Positions 1 to 11,797 are shown, counted from the first letter of the stretch. The stretch: 64,000 nt of DNA from Leptoclinus maculatus (GCA_032191485.1 JAVDOI010000001.1:36995885-37059884), one strand, 5' to 3'. A program made the numbers and translations. Notes: a model not told the origin generated them from the sequence alone.

Positions 1-1217
1 CTCTATCTATGATTGTTACATACTGCTTTAATCAGTTACGCAGTGACTGTACTGCTTCAGTCTATCAGTGTCATTCAGAGGCTGGGAGAGTCTGGCAGGT
101 TATATTTGTCTTTCTGTCTCCCAGAGGGAAAACATGTGTGGGCTGAAGATCTGTGCAAACCACTGTTTTGATTTTTGCAACCCACTCTACGTGGCTCAGC
201 TTGTACCTTCCTTCAACCTTCACAGACCCGACCATCATTACTGTGCCGCACAACTGACCCAGTGGCAAAGGCTATGCTGCAATTACAATTAATATTCTAG
301 AGGGCTGCAAAGAAATGACAAAGTTATTCCGTGTGAGCACAAGCTACAAATCCAAAGACATAAAAAAAGAGCAACTGACTGAGACAGCAACATTAGCAAG
401 CTGGCCACATTTGTTTGGATAATACATTTTGGTCTTTTGTACATTCTAGGAGGGCATTTTCACACCGAAAAACAATTCTTTACAAAAGAGAGTGGAATGT
501 ATGACGTCGGACTGCTCAGACAGGGTACAGTGATGTGCAGCTCATTTTTAATGCCACCAAAATAACCAATTAAACTCATTAGCCACAATGACTGTGACAC
601 AGAGACATAAAAATATTAGCGCTGCATCAATTATTTCTCTTATTGATTAATGGATTAGTCATTAGAAAGAGTCCAAAATAAGCTCATCAAACGGCTTGGC
701 CAGTCCAATTAATGTTATGTCAATTAGCCAATAGATTCATCTACTCATATTAGCAGTGTAACATTTGTTTTGTGGCTGTAATCAAACATTGTTAAAGTGA
801 ACGCTGACAGCATGAAGCGACAGAATGAAGTGGCTGTGTTTGTCTCACTCCTTATAAGATGATAGCTGTCCATTATTTAATAGTTTTCCAAATAAAAGGA
901 CATAAAGAACAGATTCTGTTGTTTTGGTACGTCAGTGAGGCTAGCGCTCTAGTTGTTTTCACTAGTAAACAGCCTCTTGAGACTTATCCTTCTCAGCACC
1001 GACTGTACCATTCATCACTGACCGCTGTGGATAGTGGAAAGGAGGAAGAGCGGAAGGAGGCTGACCTCAAGGAGGAGGAATGCTAATGTCTAGCCTCTTC
1101 ATGAGGAGGTCATGGGAGGCTTGGCAATTCTGTGAAGGAGCATTGAAGTTTGCAGAGCTTTGATTAACTCCAACTTGACTGATCTGCAGTGTGCTGTGGA
1201 CAGACGTACAATGAGTA
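1..1217. other. ankrd11 intronic DNA, no gene seen
   Basis: No exon-like segment is visible. The stretch at about 615-760 is rich in attaat/gattaat motifs resembling the terminal parts of old hAT elements, but no matching ends or target duplication could be found. Confidence 0.5.
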
Positions 1218-2051
1218 CCGTATTTTCCGCACTATAAGGCGCACTTAAAAGCCTTTAATTTTCTCAAAAAACGACAGTGCGCCTTATAATCCGGAGCGCT
1301 TTATATATGGATTAATTCTGGTTGTGTTTACTGACCTCGAAGCGATTTTGTGTGGTACACGGCGCTCTGTCAAAATGTTTTAGTACGACTTTGGTAAACT
1401 ACAAAGCCGCACCGCTTGCAGCATTACGGCTACCGTAGTCAGGAGTCTCACCGGTAGTTCTGGACGAGGTGTAAGCATAAGCATGCATAAGTATCATAGC
1501 TCGCTGTGTGAGTCACGCAGACTCCACTAACTGTGTGTTTACATGTCTGTAATCATACAGCTACAGCTGTCTCAGAACGCTGCCGTTAGCAGACGTGCTA
1601 ACTAACGAGCTAACAAGCTAGGGGTAATCTGCCTCTATCTCTCAAGACACCTGCCCAGCTGTTCACTTGTTCTCACAACACAACTCAGTTTCTCACTGAT
1701 GGCCATTATTTATTCTGTGTGTTTACATGTCTGTAATCATAAAGCTACAGCTGTCTCAGAACGCTGCCGTTAGCAGACGTGCTAACTAACGAGCTAACAA
1801 GCTACACTACACGATGTAAACAGTCCGTCCCCCAGATCGTCATAAGCTCGTCATATGCATCACATCTCGCTGTGTGAGTCTCGTACTATCTCGTGAGAAT
1901 ACGGACACGGAAGTGGAGAATCTACAGATTTCTTCAGAGCGCCCGCGCCTTATAGTCTGGTGCGCTTTATATATGAAAAAAGATCGAAAATAGACCATTC
2001 ATTGACAGTGCGCCTTATAATCCAGTGCGCCCTATAGTGCGGAAAATACGG
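1218..2051. mobile_element. non-autonomous DNA transposon (MITE) with 27-bp inverted ends and TA duplication
   Basis: The element begins CCGTATTTTCCGCACTATAA and ends with the inverse; the 27-bp terminal inverted repeats differ at one base. TA flanks both ends (1216-1217 and 2052-2053), which suggests a Tc1/mariner-pogo type target, although the superfamily is not proven. The end motif (gtgcgccttata) recurs as subterminal copies near 1276-1290, 1945-1960 and 2006-2020. A 90-bp block occurs twice inside (1531-1620 and 1715-1804) with one base changed. No transposase frame is present, so mobilisation would need an outside enzyme. Confidence 0.85.
1531..1804. repeat. 90-bp direct duplication inside the MITE
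   Basis: Copies at 1531-1620 and 1715-1804 match except at one position (catacag versus cataaag). They are 94 bp apart. Near-identity suggests a recent or family-fixed internal duplication. Confidence 0.9.
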
Positions 2052-2053
2052 TA

Positions 2054-3416
2054 CATATTCCTGTCCCTGCTCTAACTCACTCATAGGCTCTTGTAATGTT
2101 TGTAAACACTAAGCAGGCTACTTGCATGATTAACAAGTTGCTTAGTCCGACCCCTTGACCGCATACTGGCCAATCATAGTGCTTCATAGACTCTCGTGCA
2201 ATCGTTTCAGATTTCACACTAGCCATGGCTTAACGTTGTGCAATAGTGATATTTGTTACCCAGAGAGGTTGGACGGAGAACTATTTTTCTTAAACGTTAT
2301 GTTTCTATGTGAAATCCTGTGGAGCTAACGTTAGCACTTCTATGCTATGCTAGCTAGTGAAGGTGTACTGAATGTCTACACATACAATCATTAAAAAGAA
2401 AAAGCAGTAACAGTGAATAAAGATACCTGGCTTTACAGCAACAGTGTTTATTTAATTTCATTGTGTTCTATCTCGGTCGCCGGGTGATGTGGTGGTTCAC
2501 TTTTACACTGTGATCTGTAACTTTAGCCTTAGAGTCTATTTATCTTCTAAACCTGTTTTTGCTGCTCAATCAGTTTGACTTCCTGGATATATCCTTCAAA
2601 TGTATATTGAAAACCCTTCTGTCTGCTTCTCTGAAAGTACTTTGTTTTTTCCAAAAGCAGAGTTGATGAATCCATGGTAGCTCTAACAGCTTAACAGAGT
2701 AACAGCGGGGGGCGGGGCTTAGCGAGGGGTCAATTGGAGGCTTAGTTAATAGCAATGTATTACTGACATTATAGCCCAAGCTCAGGCTAAAGTTGATCTT
2801 CCAGATATATTTGGTATTCCCTCTGAAGACAATGTCCAACACTACATTTTAACACACCTCCAAATCTAAGCTATGACCCATTTCAAATATGTAGGACATT
2901 GACATGAGAGCTACACTGTAGAGAATCTGCCTGTGGTGCCTTAAAATAATGTCAACTTTTAAACTGGGACAATCACTTGAGTTCATATTTAGTTTTTTTG
3001 GTTGTGAAGCATCTGCAGTGTAACATACTAGCATTTAAAACACAATACAAGCAAATTTCATCAAACACTCTGTTCTAAATTGACTTGCAATATTTTGGCA
3101 GACTTAAGCATTTTACGAAGGCTACTTACACACTACTACGTTTTGGTTTTAATACTCACTACTTTTGTAATGCTTATGCCTGGCGTCTACACTTTCATTT
3201 CTGAAAGGGTGGTCTAGATGGATATTGTTTTTGAACACGGTTTTAAAAGAAAACATAGTAGAGTGGATGACGCCTTAGTTTGAGCCAAGAACATGGCTGC
3301 AGAATATTTTGGTATATGCTACCATTCCCCATGGTCACCTCCATCAGCTCAAGCCACAGAGGACTGGAGAGTTGATAATGGGGTATGGTTAGAGTGTGGG
3401 GAGTGAGTTGTGAAGT
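2054..3416. other. intronic DNA, no gene seen
   Basis: I found no exon with credible splice sites. Short open frames on the minus strand at 2570-2842 and 2849-3034 look like chance. No repeat with clear ends was recognised. Confidence 0.5.
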
Positions 3417-3424
3417 GTTAGAGG

Positions 3425-4734
3425 CAGTGGCGGCTGGTCAATAGAGTAAACTATACAAATTGTCAATATTTGTGTTTTTGAAATATGAAATCACCAGTAA
3501 TATGTGTAAAATATGATATCTGCGCAAAATATATGCTTTTCCTGCACCTCTGGCCAGATCATCATCCTTCAAATGACTACAACACTTGCTTGTTGTTGGT
3601 GATCCTTGCACTACTGTTCAGTTTGTTTAGTTTACCTAGTTGTTAATTTAATACCATTCTAGTTCATTGTATATACTGTGCATTTTTATTTTTATTCTAT
3701 TTTATCTTATTCTTTATTCTATTTCTTCAATTCAATATCTGCTCTGTTATTTTATTGTACTGTATATATTGTGCATTTCCATACTTCATATTTTATTCTA
3801 CTCTGTAACTTGCTGCTGCTACAAACAAATTTCCCCCTGGGGATGAATAACGTTTATATCTATCTATCTATCTATCTATCTATCCTCTCCGCCTGTCTGC
3901 ATGTCTCTAGAGAATCTGCCCACAGGAGGCGGGTCTATGAAGACATACAATTTAGCCAATCAGCGTCCTCAAATAGATTCCGCTTGGGGCAGAATCTGTA
4001 GCGCCCCAAATTGCGCGTTCTCGTCAGGAGAAGTCTCCACAGGCGAGCGCGAGCGCCAGCGCGAGCACTACTCCTCCAAGACCCGTTTGAGAGGAGGACT
4101 TTGGCAGAGATTCTGCAGATAAAGAGCTGATCCCAGATCAGCCTGACCTCACATTCAGACAGCAGAATAGCGGGAAAGGGAAGCAGTACATGCAAAGCTT
4201 CTCTAGCTGTACACCAGACAGGTTTGGCTAGCTGGATGCAGTCATGCTAATAACTTATTTAGCTTTTTAAAACAACGGGGACAGATCCAGTAGACAGTTA
4301 GGGAGTGAGGGACATGAAGCACCTGTCTGAGAAATGGATATATAGTTATAAATAAATAATTATATATATACACACATGTGTGTGTTTTATATTATACTGA
4401 ATATTATTATACAATATATATATTATTATATTATACTGAATATTATTATAATATATATATTTTATTATACTGAATATTATTATACGATATATATATTATT
4501 ATATTATACTGAATTGCTTGTGAGGGTGACAAAAATAAGATGTCCTGATGTGTTTATCAAAGTGTTATTTACTGCTTTTTTTCATGTTGGAATAAATGTT
4601 AAATATTTAACTGCAAAGTAGTAATGCGTGTTTGATACCTTCATTTTTTTGCATTAAATAATTCTGGGATGTTTGCTGAAATTGATTGGATGTGGCACAG
4701 CCCTACCTAGAACATTTTCCACCAGCCGCCACTG
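3425..4734. mobile_element. non-autonomous hAT transposon, copy A
   Basis: The inverted ends are CAGTGGCGGCTGGT and ACCAGCCGCCACTG. A perfect 8-bp target duplication, gttagagg, lies at 3417-3424 and 4735-4742, which is diagnostic of hAT. A sister copy in inverted orientation is at 59316-60510; the two share most of their length, including the ccaatcagcgtcctcaaata block and the terminal 200 bp. Copy A holds a nested retroelement tail (about 3560-3884) and a tandem AT-rich array (about 4390-4512). No transposase frame is present. The short frame ending in LTAK near 4621 is shared by both copies but is not recognisable protein. Confidence 0.92.
3560..3884 (+). mobile_element. non-LTR retroelement 3' end nested in hAT copy A
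   Basis: This segment is absent from the otherwise parallel sister copy at 59.3-60.5 kb, so it is an insertion. It ends with aacaaatttccccctgggga, gaataa and then (TATC)7 at 3857-3884. That pattern is typical of the 3' tails of fish LINEs and their SINE partners. The left limit is approximate and the target duplication is unclear. No reverse transcriptase sequence is present, so this is a 5'-truncated or SINE-like copy. Confidence 0.65.
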
Positions 4735-4742
4735 GTTAGAGG

Positions 4743-6040
4743 TGACCCAGCAGGGTCAGAGCTTGAATGGCCATGCAACAAAGTCGGACTGTAAAACACA
4801 GACATATGCAGACAACTCAATATGTAGAGGAGAAAAGGATGCAGACACACTAGCCCAAGCAGAAATAGAAGCAGAGAAAATACACTTGAATTATTAGGCT
4901 AGCCACCACTAAGACAAAACAAATCTTGCCGATGTGATGAAATACATCCTTGAAGCACTAAGATGAGAGACAGATGCTAGCAACTTGATTGAGAATTGTG
5001 CTGTGGCTTGAGCCCTGGAAACTTCCTGGCTTCTACAGTTTGTAAACATGAAAAACTCTTAAGAGACGGTTCCATTTGTAATATGTTGCACACATGGAGG
5101 TAAAGTTGAGAGTCAAGGGCTGAAAGACCATACAGGCCAACCCAATGAGAGCTCAATCTATCAGCATATGAATAGACCGTCCAGCTATGGTTCCTCAGGG
5201 AAGAGTTCACATCACCCCCTTACTGAGGGGGGTGCGGTAAACCCGTTTCTTCGAGCCTAACACAGCAAACATGTGAATAATATCAAACCAGCTAGTGACA
5301 ATAATAATATAATATACAAGTGTATATAATTCCCCAACAAACGGTACACTACATAATCTCGCAACATTAAAGTAATCTTGCAAAAGGCAACGAACTACAG
5401 CGATTCAAGAGAAAACAAGTTACAGCTTCTCAATCAAACTGAGCCCCACAGCAATGACACACAACCCCATGTGTCTACATAATACATGTCCAATCTTACT
5501 GGAACCCGAGCATGGGAGTCATCCGTTGCAGCAGGCATGCTTTTAGCTCTCCACTCCTTTTTTTCAAGTGTAATCAAAGAACATAAACCAGTATAGCGAC
5601 GCAGCCAGCGTGGATGATGAAGGCCGTCTCCAAAGCCTCCGTTGATGGACCATTATCAACAAACTAAATCCTGAACCAAAGCCAAACAAGCATGAGCAGT
5701 AGTCCTTCTCTCCCTAATTAAAGAAAACACAAAGCCGGAGCCTTACCAAAAGCCGGACCTGGTCAGTCCAGTGCGTTAAACAAACTCCCACTTAATTGGA
5801 TCATGATTTTGTGTGGTCCTCCTCTCCTTTCAGAATACAACTGTAGGAACAAGTTCCTCGGTTCTTCCACGGACTCACAGCTGACTTGAAGCTGGAGCTA
5901 GGAGCCCATTCACCTCTTTTCACAGAGCACCCCTAACTACTTCCTGCAAGCATGAGTGGATGTGATGTAACAACTCCCATTTGATTGCCACTTCAAAGTC
6001 ACATGCAGTAGAAGCAAAGTATACGTGTGTGTGCTCTTAC
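4743..6040. other. intronic DNA, no gene seen
   Basis: No exon of ankrd11 is recognised. A short near-palindrome of C/G runs lies at 5214-5232 (cacccccttactgaggggggtg). The 5220-5900 region has a higher GC content and several CpGs, but no ends, tail or frame that I can assign. Confidence 0.45.
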
Positions 6041-6173
6041 CCGAGTCAGAATCTTTCTGGTCTCCATTAGCTCCAGCAGTGAATGGCAGCTTCCTTTTAG
6101 GGGCCTTTTCTTTCATCTCTTTGACCCCATCACTGCGATCCAATTTGGGAGTCTTATTTGACAACACTTTATC
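6041..6173 (-). CDS. ankrd11: ankrd11, second coding exon (residues 30-73)
   Basis: The exon is 133 bp, bounded by acceptor ctctttcacag and donor gtaagagc, both near consensus. It is read in phase 0 from GAT and leaves one base (G) for the next codon. It encodes 44 residues beginning DKVLSNKTPKLDRSDG and including APKRKLPFTAGANGDQKDSDS. The KRKLPFTAGANG block is characteristic of ANKRD11; ANKRD12 diverges after KRKLPFT. The cluster KEKAPKRKL is basic and could act as a nuclear localisation signal (inference). The following human segment (basic, E-K-Q-rich) is not seen to the left in this window, so the downstream intron is at least 6 kb. No frameshift or stop is present. Confidence 0.88.
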
Positions 6174-6964
6174 CTGTGAAAGAGGCAAACCAGAACACAA
6201 AGGGAACTTTAAGTGACATGGATCAGATTTGATACAACTTTAAATCAGAATGAAGAAAAAAGGACTATAATTTAAACATCCAAAAAGTTGTTTCAAAAAG
6301 AGACGTAGGCTAACGCAGTCAGTCATATATGAGCTAGCTGCAGCTGTAGTCGGTGCCGTTCTCTGCCCCGACTCTTTTAGCTATTATGGGCTTCGCAGAG
6401 CAAAACTTTTCCATTTAGATTCTTCCTAGATTCCAGAGCAAAGAGCTGGGCCCAGGGAGAGGAGGCTGAGCCGCCGCCGCCGACTCGGCTCTGTGGTCTA
6501 CAGCTGCTGGAAACAATCACAAACCCAAGAGTATCTGCTACCAACAGATGTGAATACTTGTGTGTTTGAGATCCGATAGTGACTTGCTTAACCTGACCAG
6601 AGGCTTTACAGCAGTTAATAGCTGAGAAGACGCGGCAAAAGTCTGGAGTTGTTTATCATGAATTCTTGTTGGGTTACAATTACATATTTTATTATTAATA
6701 TCAATATATCAATCCATGTTTTTTATCAACTAATCAATAGATTGACCATAAGTAACTGGAGCTCAAAGAGATTTCTTCAAATTGCTTATTTTGTCTCATC
6801 AGCAATCCAAAAATCCAGAGGATTCACTTTACGATTGCATTGAAAAGAAAAAACAACAAATACTCAATAAGTAGGTTTCAGCAGCAATTGTTCATTATTT
6901 TTAACTAACTAATTGTGTGGTTGAGGGAGAAGTGAGTGAGAGCCAGACGTTTCAGTGAATGACA
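6174..6964. other. ankrd11 intron between the two coding exons, left part
   Basis: Intronic sequence with a GC-rich patch (gagccgccgccgccgactcgg) at 6468-6488. The 6690-6910 region carries attaat/caatca motifs resembling old transposon ends. No exon was found. Confidence 0.5.
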
Positions 6965-7245
6965 GAACGGAGTAGCGGTGTAACGGATCACGGATCGGTT
7001 CGGATCACACCTCACGGTTCGGCACACTTGTGAACCGCGGATTAATTTAGTTTTATTTTTTTAGTTTAATCATCATAGTGTGTAATAAAGTTTTACTGCT
7101 GCTGATCCTTTTCAAGTAACAAGTCCCTGAATATCAATGCAGAGTGTCAGTGAACAGATATAAAGCATGTGTTCACGCGAACGGAGCGTGAAGCATTTAA
7201 CGGTGAAAGTCACGGCGAGCGGAGGAGCTTCAGAAGCTCCCGGCG

Positions 7246-7374
7246 TCATTTAAGTCGCAAATGTGGGAGCATTTTGTCTTCCCCGTAACTTATAATGACG
7301 GGATGAGGGGGGTGGACAAAAGCGTTACGGTATGTAGTCGTTATTTAAAGAGAAAGACATACGACAACGGCTGA
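7246..7374 (+). pseudogene. hAT transposase N-terminal BED zinc finger, broken
   Basis: The frame reads SFKSQMWEHFVFPVTYNDG, then about 20 more residues with VDKSVTVCSRYLKR, and stops at TGA (7372-7374). The V/MWEHF start, the VDK..TVC segment and the spacing fit BED-type zinc fingers of ZBED-like hAT transposases. The second metal-binding cysteine position is occupied by tyrosine (CSRY instead of C..C), and the stop cuts off the distal histidines. The fragment is therefore non-functional. It lies within inverted ends with a target duplication, which supports the hAT assignment. Confidence 0.7.
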
Positions 7375-7420
7375 CTGTGACGGCTCACTTCATCACGGCG
7401 GAGTGGTAGATTCATAGTCC

Positions 7421-7544
7421 GGTGCTGTAGACACGCCTCCTCTGTGAGAGTCACACAGACAGGTGCTGTAGACACGCCCCCCCTGTGAGAGTCACACAGA
7501 CAGGTGCTGTAGACACGCCCCCCTCTGTGAGAGTCACACAGACA
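7421..7544. repeat. 41-bp tandem repeat, three copies
   Basis: Units start at 7421, 7462 and 7503, each beginning ggtgctgtagacacgcc and ending gtcacacagaca. They differ only in the length or content of the central C-run. The array lies inside the hAT at 6973-8969. Confidence 0.93.
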
Positions 7545-7923
7545 CACACCTGGTGCAGGTGCTGACAGAAGTATCAGAGTGGAAGCTAGACAGGCCCAAT
7601 AGTAATATCCCAGTCACCATAGAAAGGTCTACCTCCCCCAGACAATGGAGATATTCTCATCTTTTTGAAAACAAATGTAAAGTTGTAGACCATTTCACAG
7701 TAATGGTGAACATTATTGTGTATTTGAATGACATAACCTGACAGGAAGTAAACATAGACACTGGCTGTTTTCTTTAATATTGATCAAATTGTTGCACTTA
7801 AACTTAACAGAATTGAATATTCTTGAATGTTTTATTTTTATTTATTTATTTCATTTCAAATTGGACATCTTCAATATTTTTGTTTTTATGTAAGACTATA
7901 GCCCAAAGTTCTTTGCTTTAAGT

Positions 7924-8829
7924 CAGTGGTTCTCAAACTTTTTCTGTCACGCCCCACTTTGGAGGAAGAAAAATGTTCATGCCCCACCGCCCCAACAAAA
8001 TTGTAACAAAATGGTCCATGTTGAACTTTTATTGAAATAACATTTTGTGACTCCTCCATCTGTGCTTTTTCAAATAATAGAATAACAAAATTGCAATCAC
8101 TTTCAAGTAAACCAGATTGCGCCATCAGACAAAAACAATGCAAATAAAGTTCTATCTGTGCAAAAAATAACTAATATTTGGCAAACAATAGCTTATTGTG
8201 GCTGCAATTAACCTGTTTTGCACTGAATATCTTTTCAAGATAATAACAATAAAGTTTAACCTGTGAAAAACTAAACAAAACAAGTTGAAATATTTGGCAA
8301 TAAAGAGTTTTACACTGCATATCTTTTCAAAACAACAATAAAGTGCAACCTGTGCAAAACAAAATGAGTGCAGATATGTGTGAGCCATCAAGTTGTATCA
8401 GTATTAGTGGCTGCAATGAGCCTGCTTTCCACTACAAATCTTTTTAAAAAGGGGTTGCAGACTTGATACGGCCACTCTCAATTCATGCTCAATGTTGAGC
8501 TTAGATCTGTATTTTGTTTTGAAGGGGCAACAGCAGAAAAGCCGATCTCACAGAGGTAGGATGTGGCGAAGGGAAGCACACTAAGCTACACATGTGAGTC
8601 GCCAAGAATCTTGGCCGTCGCGCATGCGCAAGCGTAACCTGTTAACGGCGTAACGTAAACATTTACACGAAAGTACAGGCATTTATTAATGACTTAGGTT
8701 TATGTCCGTGTACTTTGTAGTTTTGTAATATGTGAAGTTCTCAATAAAGTTCTTGAAATAAAAAAATTCTGCATTTCCCCCTGCACCCCACCTGTAATAC
8801 CACTGCGCCCCACAGTTTGAGAACCACTG
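7924..8829. mobile_element. non-autonomous hAT transposon nested in another hAT
   Basis: The inverted ends are CAGTGGTTCTCAAACT and AGTTTGAGAACCACTG. A perfect 8-bp duplication, ctttaagt, is at 7916-7923 and 8830-8837. The ends resemble Charlie-like hAT families (family knowledge). The interior is AT-rich with loosely repeated phrases such as ataacaataaagt and gtgcaa at 8150-8370. No transposase is recognised. Confidence 0.93.
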
Positions 8830-8977
8830 CTTTAAGTGTTCTTGAAGTTCTTTAATTAATAAATGGAAAGCAAAGTTATATTTGTCTCCTTCCCTTTTCT
8901 TTGCTGATCCGAAAAATGATCCGTACTGTGACTCAAGAACCGTGAGGTTTGTGATCCGTTGCACCCCTAGAACGGAG

Positions 8978-10448
8978 TATCACAGCAGCAGAGAACAAAT
9001 ACACATACCCACATATAAAGCACTGTCTGACAACACACAGCACGGTCAAAGCAAAGCTGGAATACAGGCCATACAACAAATTTAAAATGAGTCACTGATT
9101 TAATGTAAATCTTTATCCAAATCAATTACCAAGCAGGAATTCCTGCTACATTTGTCAAATTGCTCAGTCCAGAATTTATTTTGATATAAAAGGTCAAGCT
9201 GTCCAGTATGCTTCATGTACGGAGGGGAGGGTTTAAGGTCTCATAGTGGACATGCAGGAGCAGGTCAGATGTGATGTTCAGTACACGCACTCATTTATTT
9301 CACTAAATCTCTCTGTCCCCTGCTCGCCTCTCTCGGTCCTCAGGGCAGCTTTTCCATTATGTGTCGACTCTTTGAACTCCTCCCCCTGCCCTGCCCCAGT
9401 CATAAGACCATGATGTCATGGTACAGTAGAGACAAACAGTGTCAGCTACAGTTAGCTGATCTCTCTCCCTTCCTCTCTCCGTCTGCGTCTCCGCTCAGCG
9501 ACACACAGGAAACACAATTCATGCAAAAGCCTGATGTACACATCAGAGCGTGTGCAGAAGCTACAGTCATTCCAAGCGGGGAAAAACAAGATGCAATTGA
9601 GTAATTTCTTTAAGAGAAAAAATAAAAATAAAAAATGCAACAGCAAATGTAGCGCTAAATTGCATTGGTAGAAAATGGTATAAATTAACAAAGTATCTCC
9701 AGAGTTGGACTGGGTTATTTTTTCTTTAGTTCAAAGAAAGCTTTGACTTGAGACTTTCCTCACATCTGCCTTCACAAGACACCCTGTTTGATGGTCTCCT
9801 AGCAATGCCTGCTCTTTTCGCCTCACTCCGTTTTCCACCCACCCCTGTGCGCTTCATTCCCCCCCTCCCTCCCTCCCTCCCTCCATGCCAGAGTCTGATG
9901 CAATCCTTTGCAGAGGGTTGTAAATCCATGCCTGCATAAGCTGCACCTCTCTTCTCTTCGCCTCTAGTCGCTGCTCCGGGTATAGCTGAACAGTTGGCAC
10001 ACACCCATGACATCATCAAGCTGCGTCCGCCACTTACATCCACAGCAAACAACATGGCTGTACCTGTGTCAAACTCAGGGGATCCTGCCTTCATAGCCAG
10101 CATTTCAAGACTGAATATTTCTTAACAGGCCAACAAGGCTGTCGAATCCCAAAGGTGCCTCTGAATCTGCCTGAGGACTTCAGAACTCAGCCTCATGTTG
10201 CCTGAATCTCAAAGACACAAACACTGCATTCTTCGCAGCAGTCACACATTTTCTTATTTATTTTAGCCTACGTTCCCACCGTCTGTGAGGCCTTACAAGG
10301 TTTTGAAATTGTTGGTCAGATGTAGTGGCTCAGTGTCAAGTTTCAAGGACAAACAGCAGTTGAAATTGGGATTACATGTTGTGTACACAAACATTTGGTT
10401 ATTGTGCATGGTGTGTTTGTCTGTAGGCTTTTTTTTTTTCAGTCTTAC
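8978..10448. other. ankrd11 intron between the two coding exons, right part
   Basis: Intronic DNA ending at the donor of the first coding exon. A CCCT repeat lies at 9859-9884. A CpG-moderate tract spans about 9940-10060. No other exon is seen. Confidence 0.5.
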
Positions 10449-10535
10449 CTTCTTCCCACCCTGCTTTTCCACCATGTCGGTGTTGAGTGGGAAGTGGTCC
10501 AGCTGGGGGGTTTTAGATCCCCCACCTTTGGGCAT
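10449..10535 (-). CDS. ankrd11: ankrd11, first coding exon (residues 1-29)
   Basis: This exon encodes the first 29 residues of ankyrin repeat domain protein 11, a large nuclear co-regulator known to bind p160 coactivators and histone deacetylases. The peptide starts MPKGGGSKTPQ and ends DMVEKQGGKK, matching the ANKRD11 N-terminus (MPKGG..K.PQ....DMVEKQ.GKK). The start codon at 10535 has a purine at -3, and an in-frame stop lies six bases upstream, so this is a genuine start. The donor after AAG is gtaagact, giving phase 0, which joins directly to GAT of the next coding exon. The exon extends rightwards as leader to 10594, with a strong pyrimidine-rich acceptor. The paralogue ANKRD12 fits less well because its N-terminus differs. 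Confidence 0.88.
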
Positions 10536-10594
10536 CGTTCAGCTCTCCCCACGCCAAGCTTCATTCACGCTGCCATTGCATCGTCATCAACCGT
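10536..10594 (-). promoter_or_regulatory. ankrd11: ankrd11 leader part of the first coding exon, with upstream ATGs
   Basis: These are the 59 leader bases between the acceptor (pyrimidine-rich tract ending ttccag) and the ankrd11 start codon. Four upstream ATGs are packed here, at leader offsets 8, 14, 19 and 31. The first two share a frame that stops at offset 32-34. The third (G at -3 and +4) stops after three codons. The fourth lies out of frame, overlaps the main start and runs into the next coding exon before stopping. None is in frame with the main ORF. This is a typical layout for upstream-ORF control, though only inferred. Confidence 0.7.
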
Positions 10595-11765
10595 CTGGAA
10601 CAAAGGGAAAGAGGAAAAGGTTAGCAACTGGCCACTACGTTTCTTTGAAAACACATTTACACACTGCCAGACGATGCAGCCATTAGCGGCACATCAAGCA
10701 CTCGATTTTCAACCATTACACCCTGATCTGAAAGAGACGATGAGAGGGAGGACAGCAGGCTGAGGTGCAGCTGTGGGAGGCAAAAATGCTTATCTGTTGG
10801 TGAGCAAGGTCTGCCCAAATACCTTAAAAACTATGCTCGGTAGTATCTGCAATCCCTTTAAAAGCAGCAGAGGGACACTATTCAGTCGTATACTGGAGTT
10901 TAGATACGACACCAGGACGGACCATGTGAGATATTGCATAACTCCAATGTTGTGGGATACCGACAGAGCTAGGAACAGCTGAGGAATTTCTTTAGGAACG
11001 TGACTGGCACGTCTCGACAAAAACCCAAACAGCTACTTACCGCCATAGCTAGCCACCCCCTTGTAATTGTGGGTGTTACCCTGTTCTCAATCATGGCGTC
11101 CCTACCACAGTAAGAGGGATCATCGCCTTCTTGCAACCAGAAACCTAGCTGCTATGAGTGATTGGTTTAATCATGAACTTAGTGAATAGAGAGTTCTGTA
11201 CACTTGTCTGTGCAAGTCCACAAAAACAATCATCCCCTGCCTTTGTGAAGAGAGGCCTTCTGCCGCACAGGGCCATGAATTAATCATACATTCCATCCCT
11301 CAGCTCTCTCCTCCATAATGCACTGGTTTTTCTGAGTGCGTCCGAGTATGATCATCCTTGTGACTGAGTGAGTGACCAGATGAGACCATGGCTGCATTGG
11401 GTTTTTTTCCTCTACTTTGAGACACTGGCAATCCTATCTTCCCTGGCGCCACTTCCATCTCCACTCCCCTCCCCCACCCTCCTTCCCTTCCCTCTGCAGT
11501 TATCCTATTCAAAAGACTGCTATTTATATCCCCCCCCAAGTCAAGTCAAGACAGCCAGCCAGCCAACCAGAGAGGCACGGAGCTACAGAGGATGTAGTGC
11601 TCCCTCTTTTACTGGTGTATGGAAAGAGGCATGAGCAAACACAGCAAACCACAGCCCCCTTCCTCTCTCCTCTGGCTCATTGTTACTGCTAGGCTCCTGC
11701 TTTAACCTCCCCTAAACTCCCACCTCTCAGCACAGGAAGGTTGACTACTCTCAGAAATAAACAAA

Positions 11766-11766
<1 letters not shown>

Positions 11767-11797
<31 letters not shown>

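Larger units (their letters stand above)
6973..8969 (+). mobile_element. decayed hAT transposon with a BED zinc-finger remnant
   Basis: The left end is TAGCGGTGTAACGGATCAC and the right end is the inverse of TAGGGGTGCAACGGATCAC. A perfect 8-bp duplication, gaacggag, is at 6965-6972 and 8970-8977. The element holds a broken BED-finger segment at about 7246-7374, a 41-bp tandem repeat (7421-7544) and a complete second hAT inserted at 7924-8829. Without the nested insertion it is about 1.1 kb, so most of the transposase has been lost. The nested element shows that this copy was already in place when the second insertion occurred. Confidence 0.93.

Noticed and set aside
5747..5770. Donor-like ggcttttg followed by gtaaggct on the minus strand, as a possible third coding exon of ankrd11
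   Set aside because: The encoded residues do not match the basic segment expected next in ANKRD11, and no acceptor fits.
11041..11112. Minus-strand frame starting MIENRV and ending at a strong donor (gcg, then gtaagtag)
   Set aside because: The donor is good, but there is no promoter-like context, and the 19-codon frame resembles no known protein.
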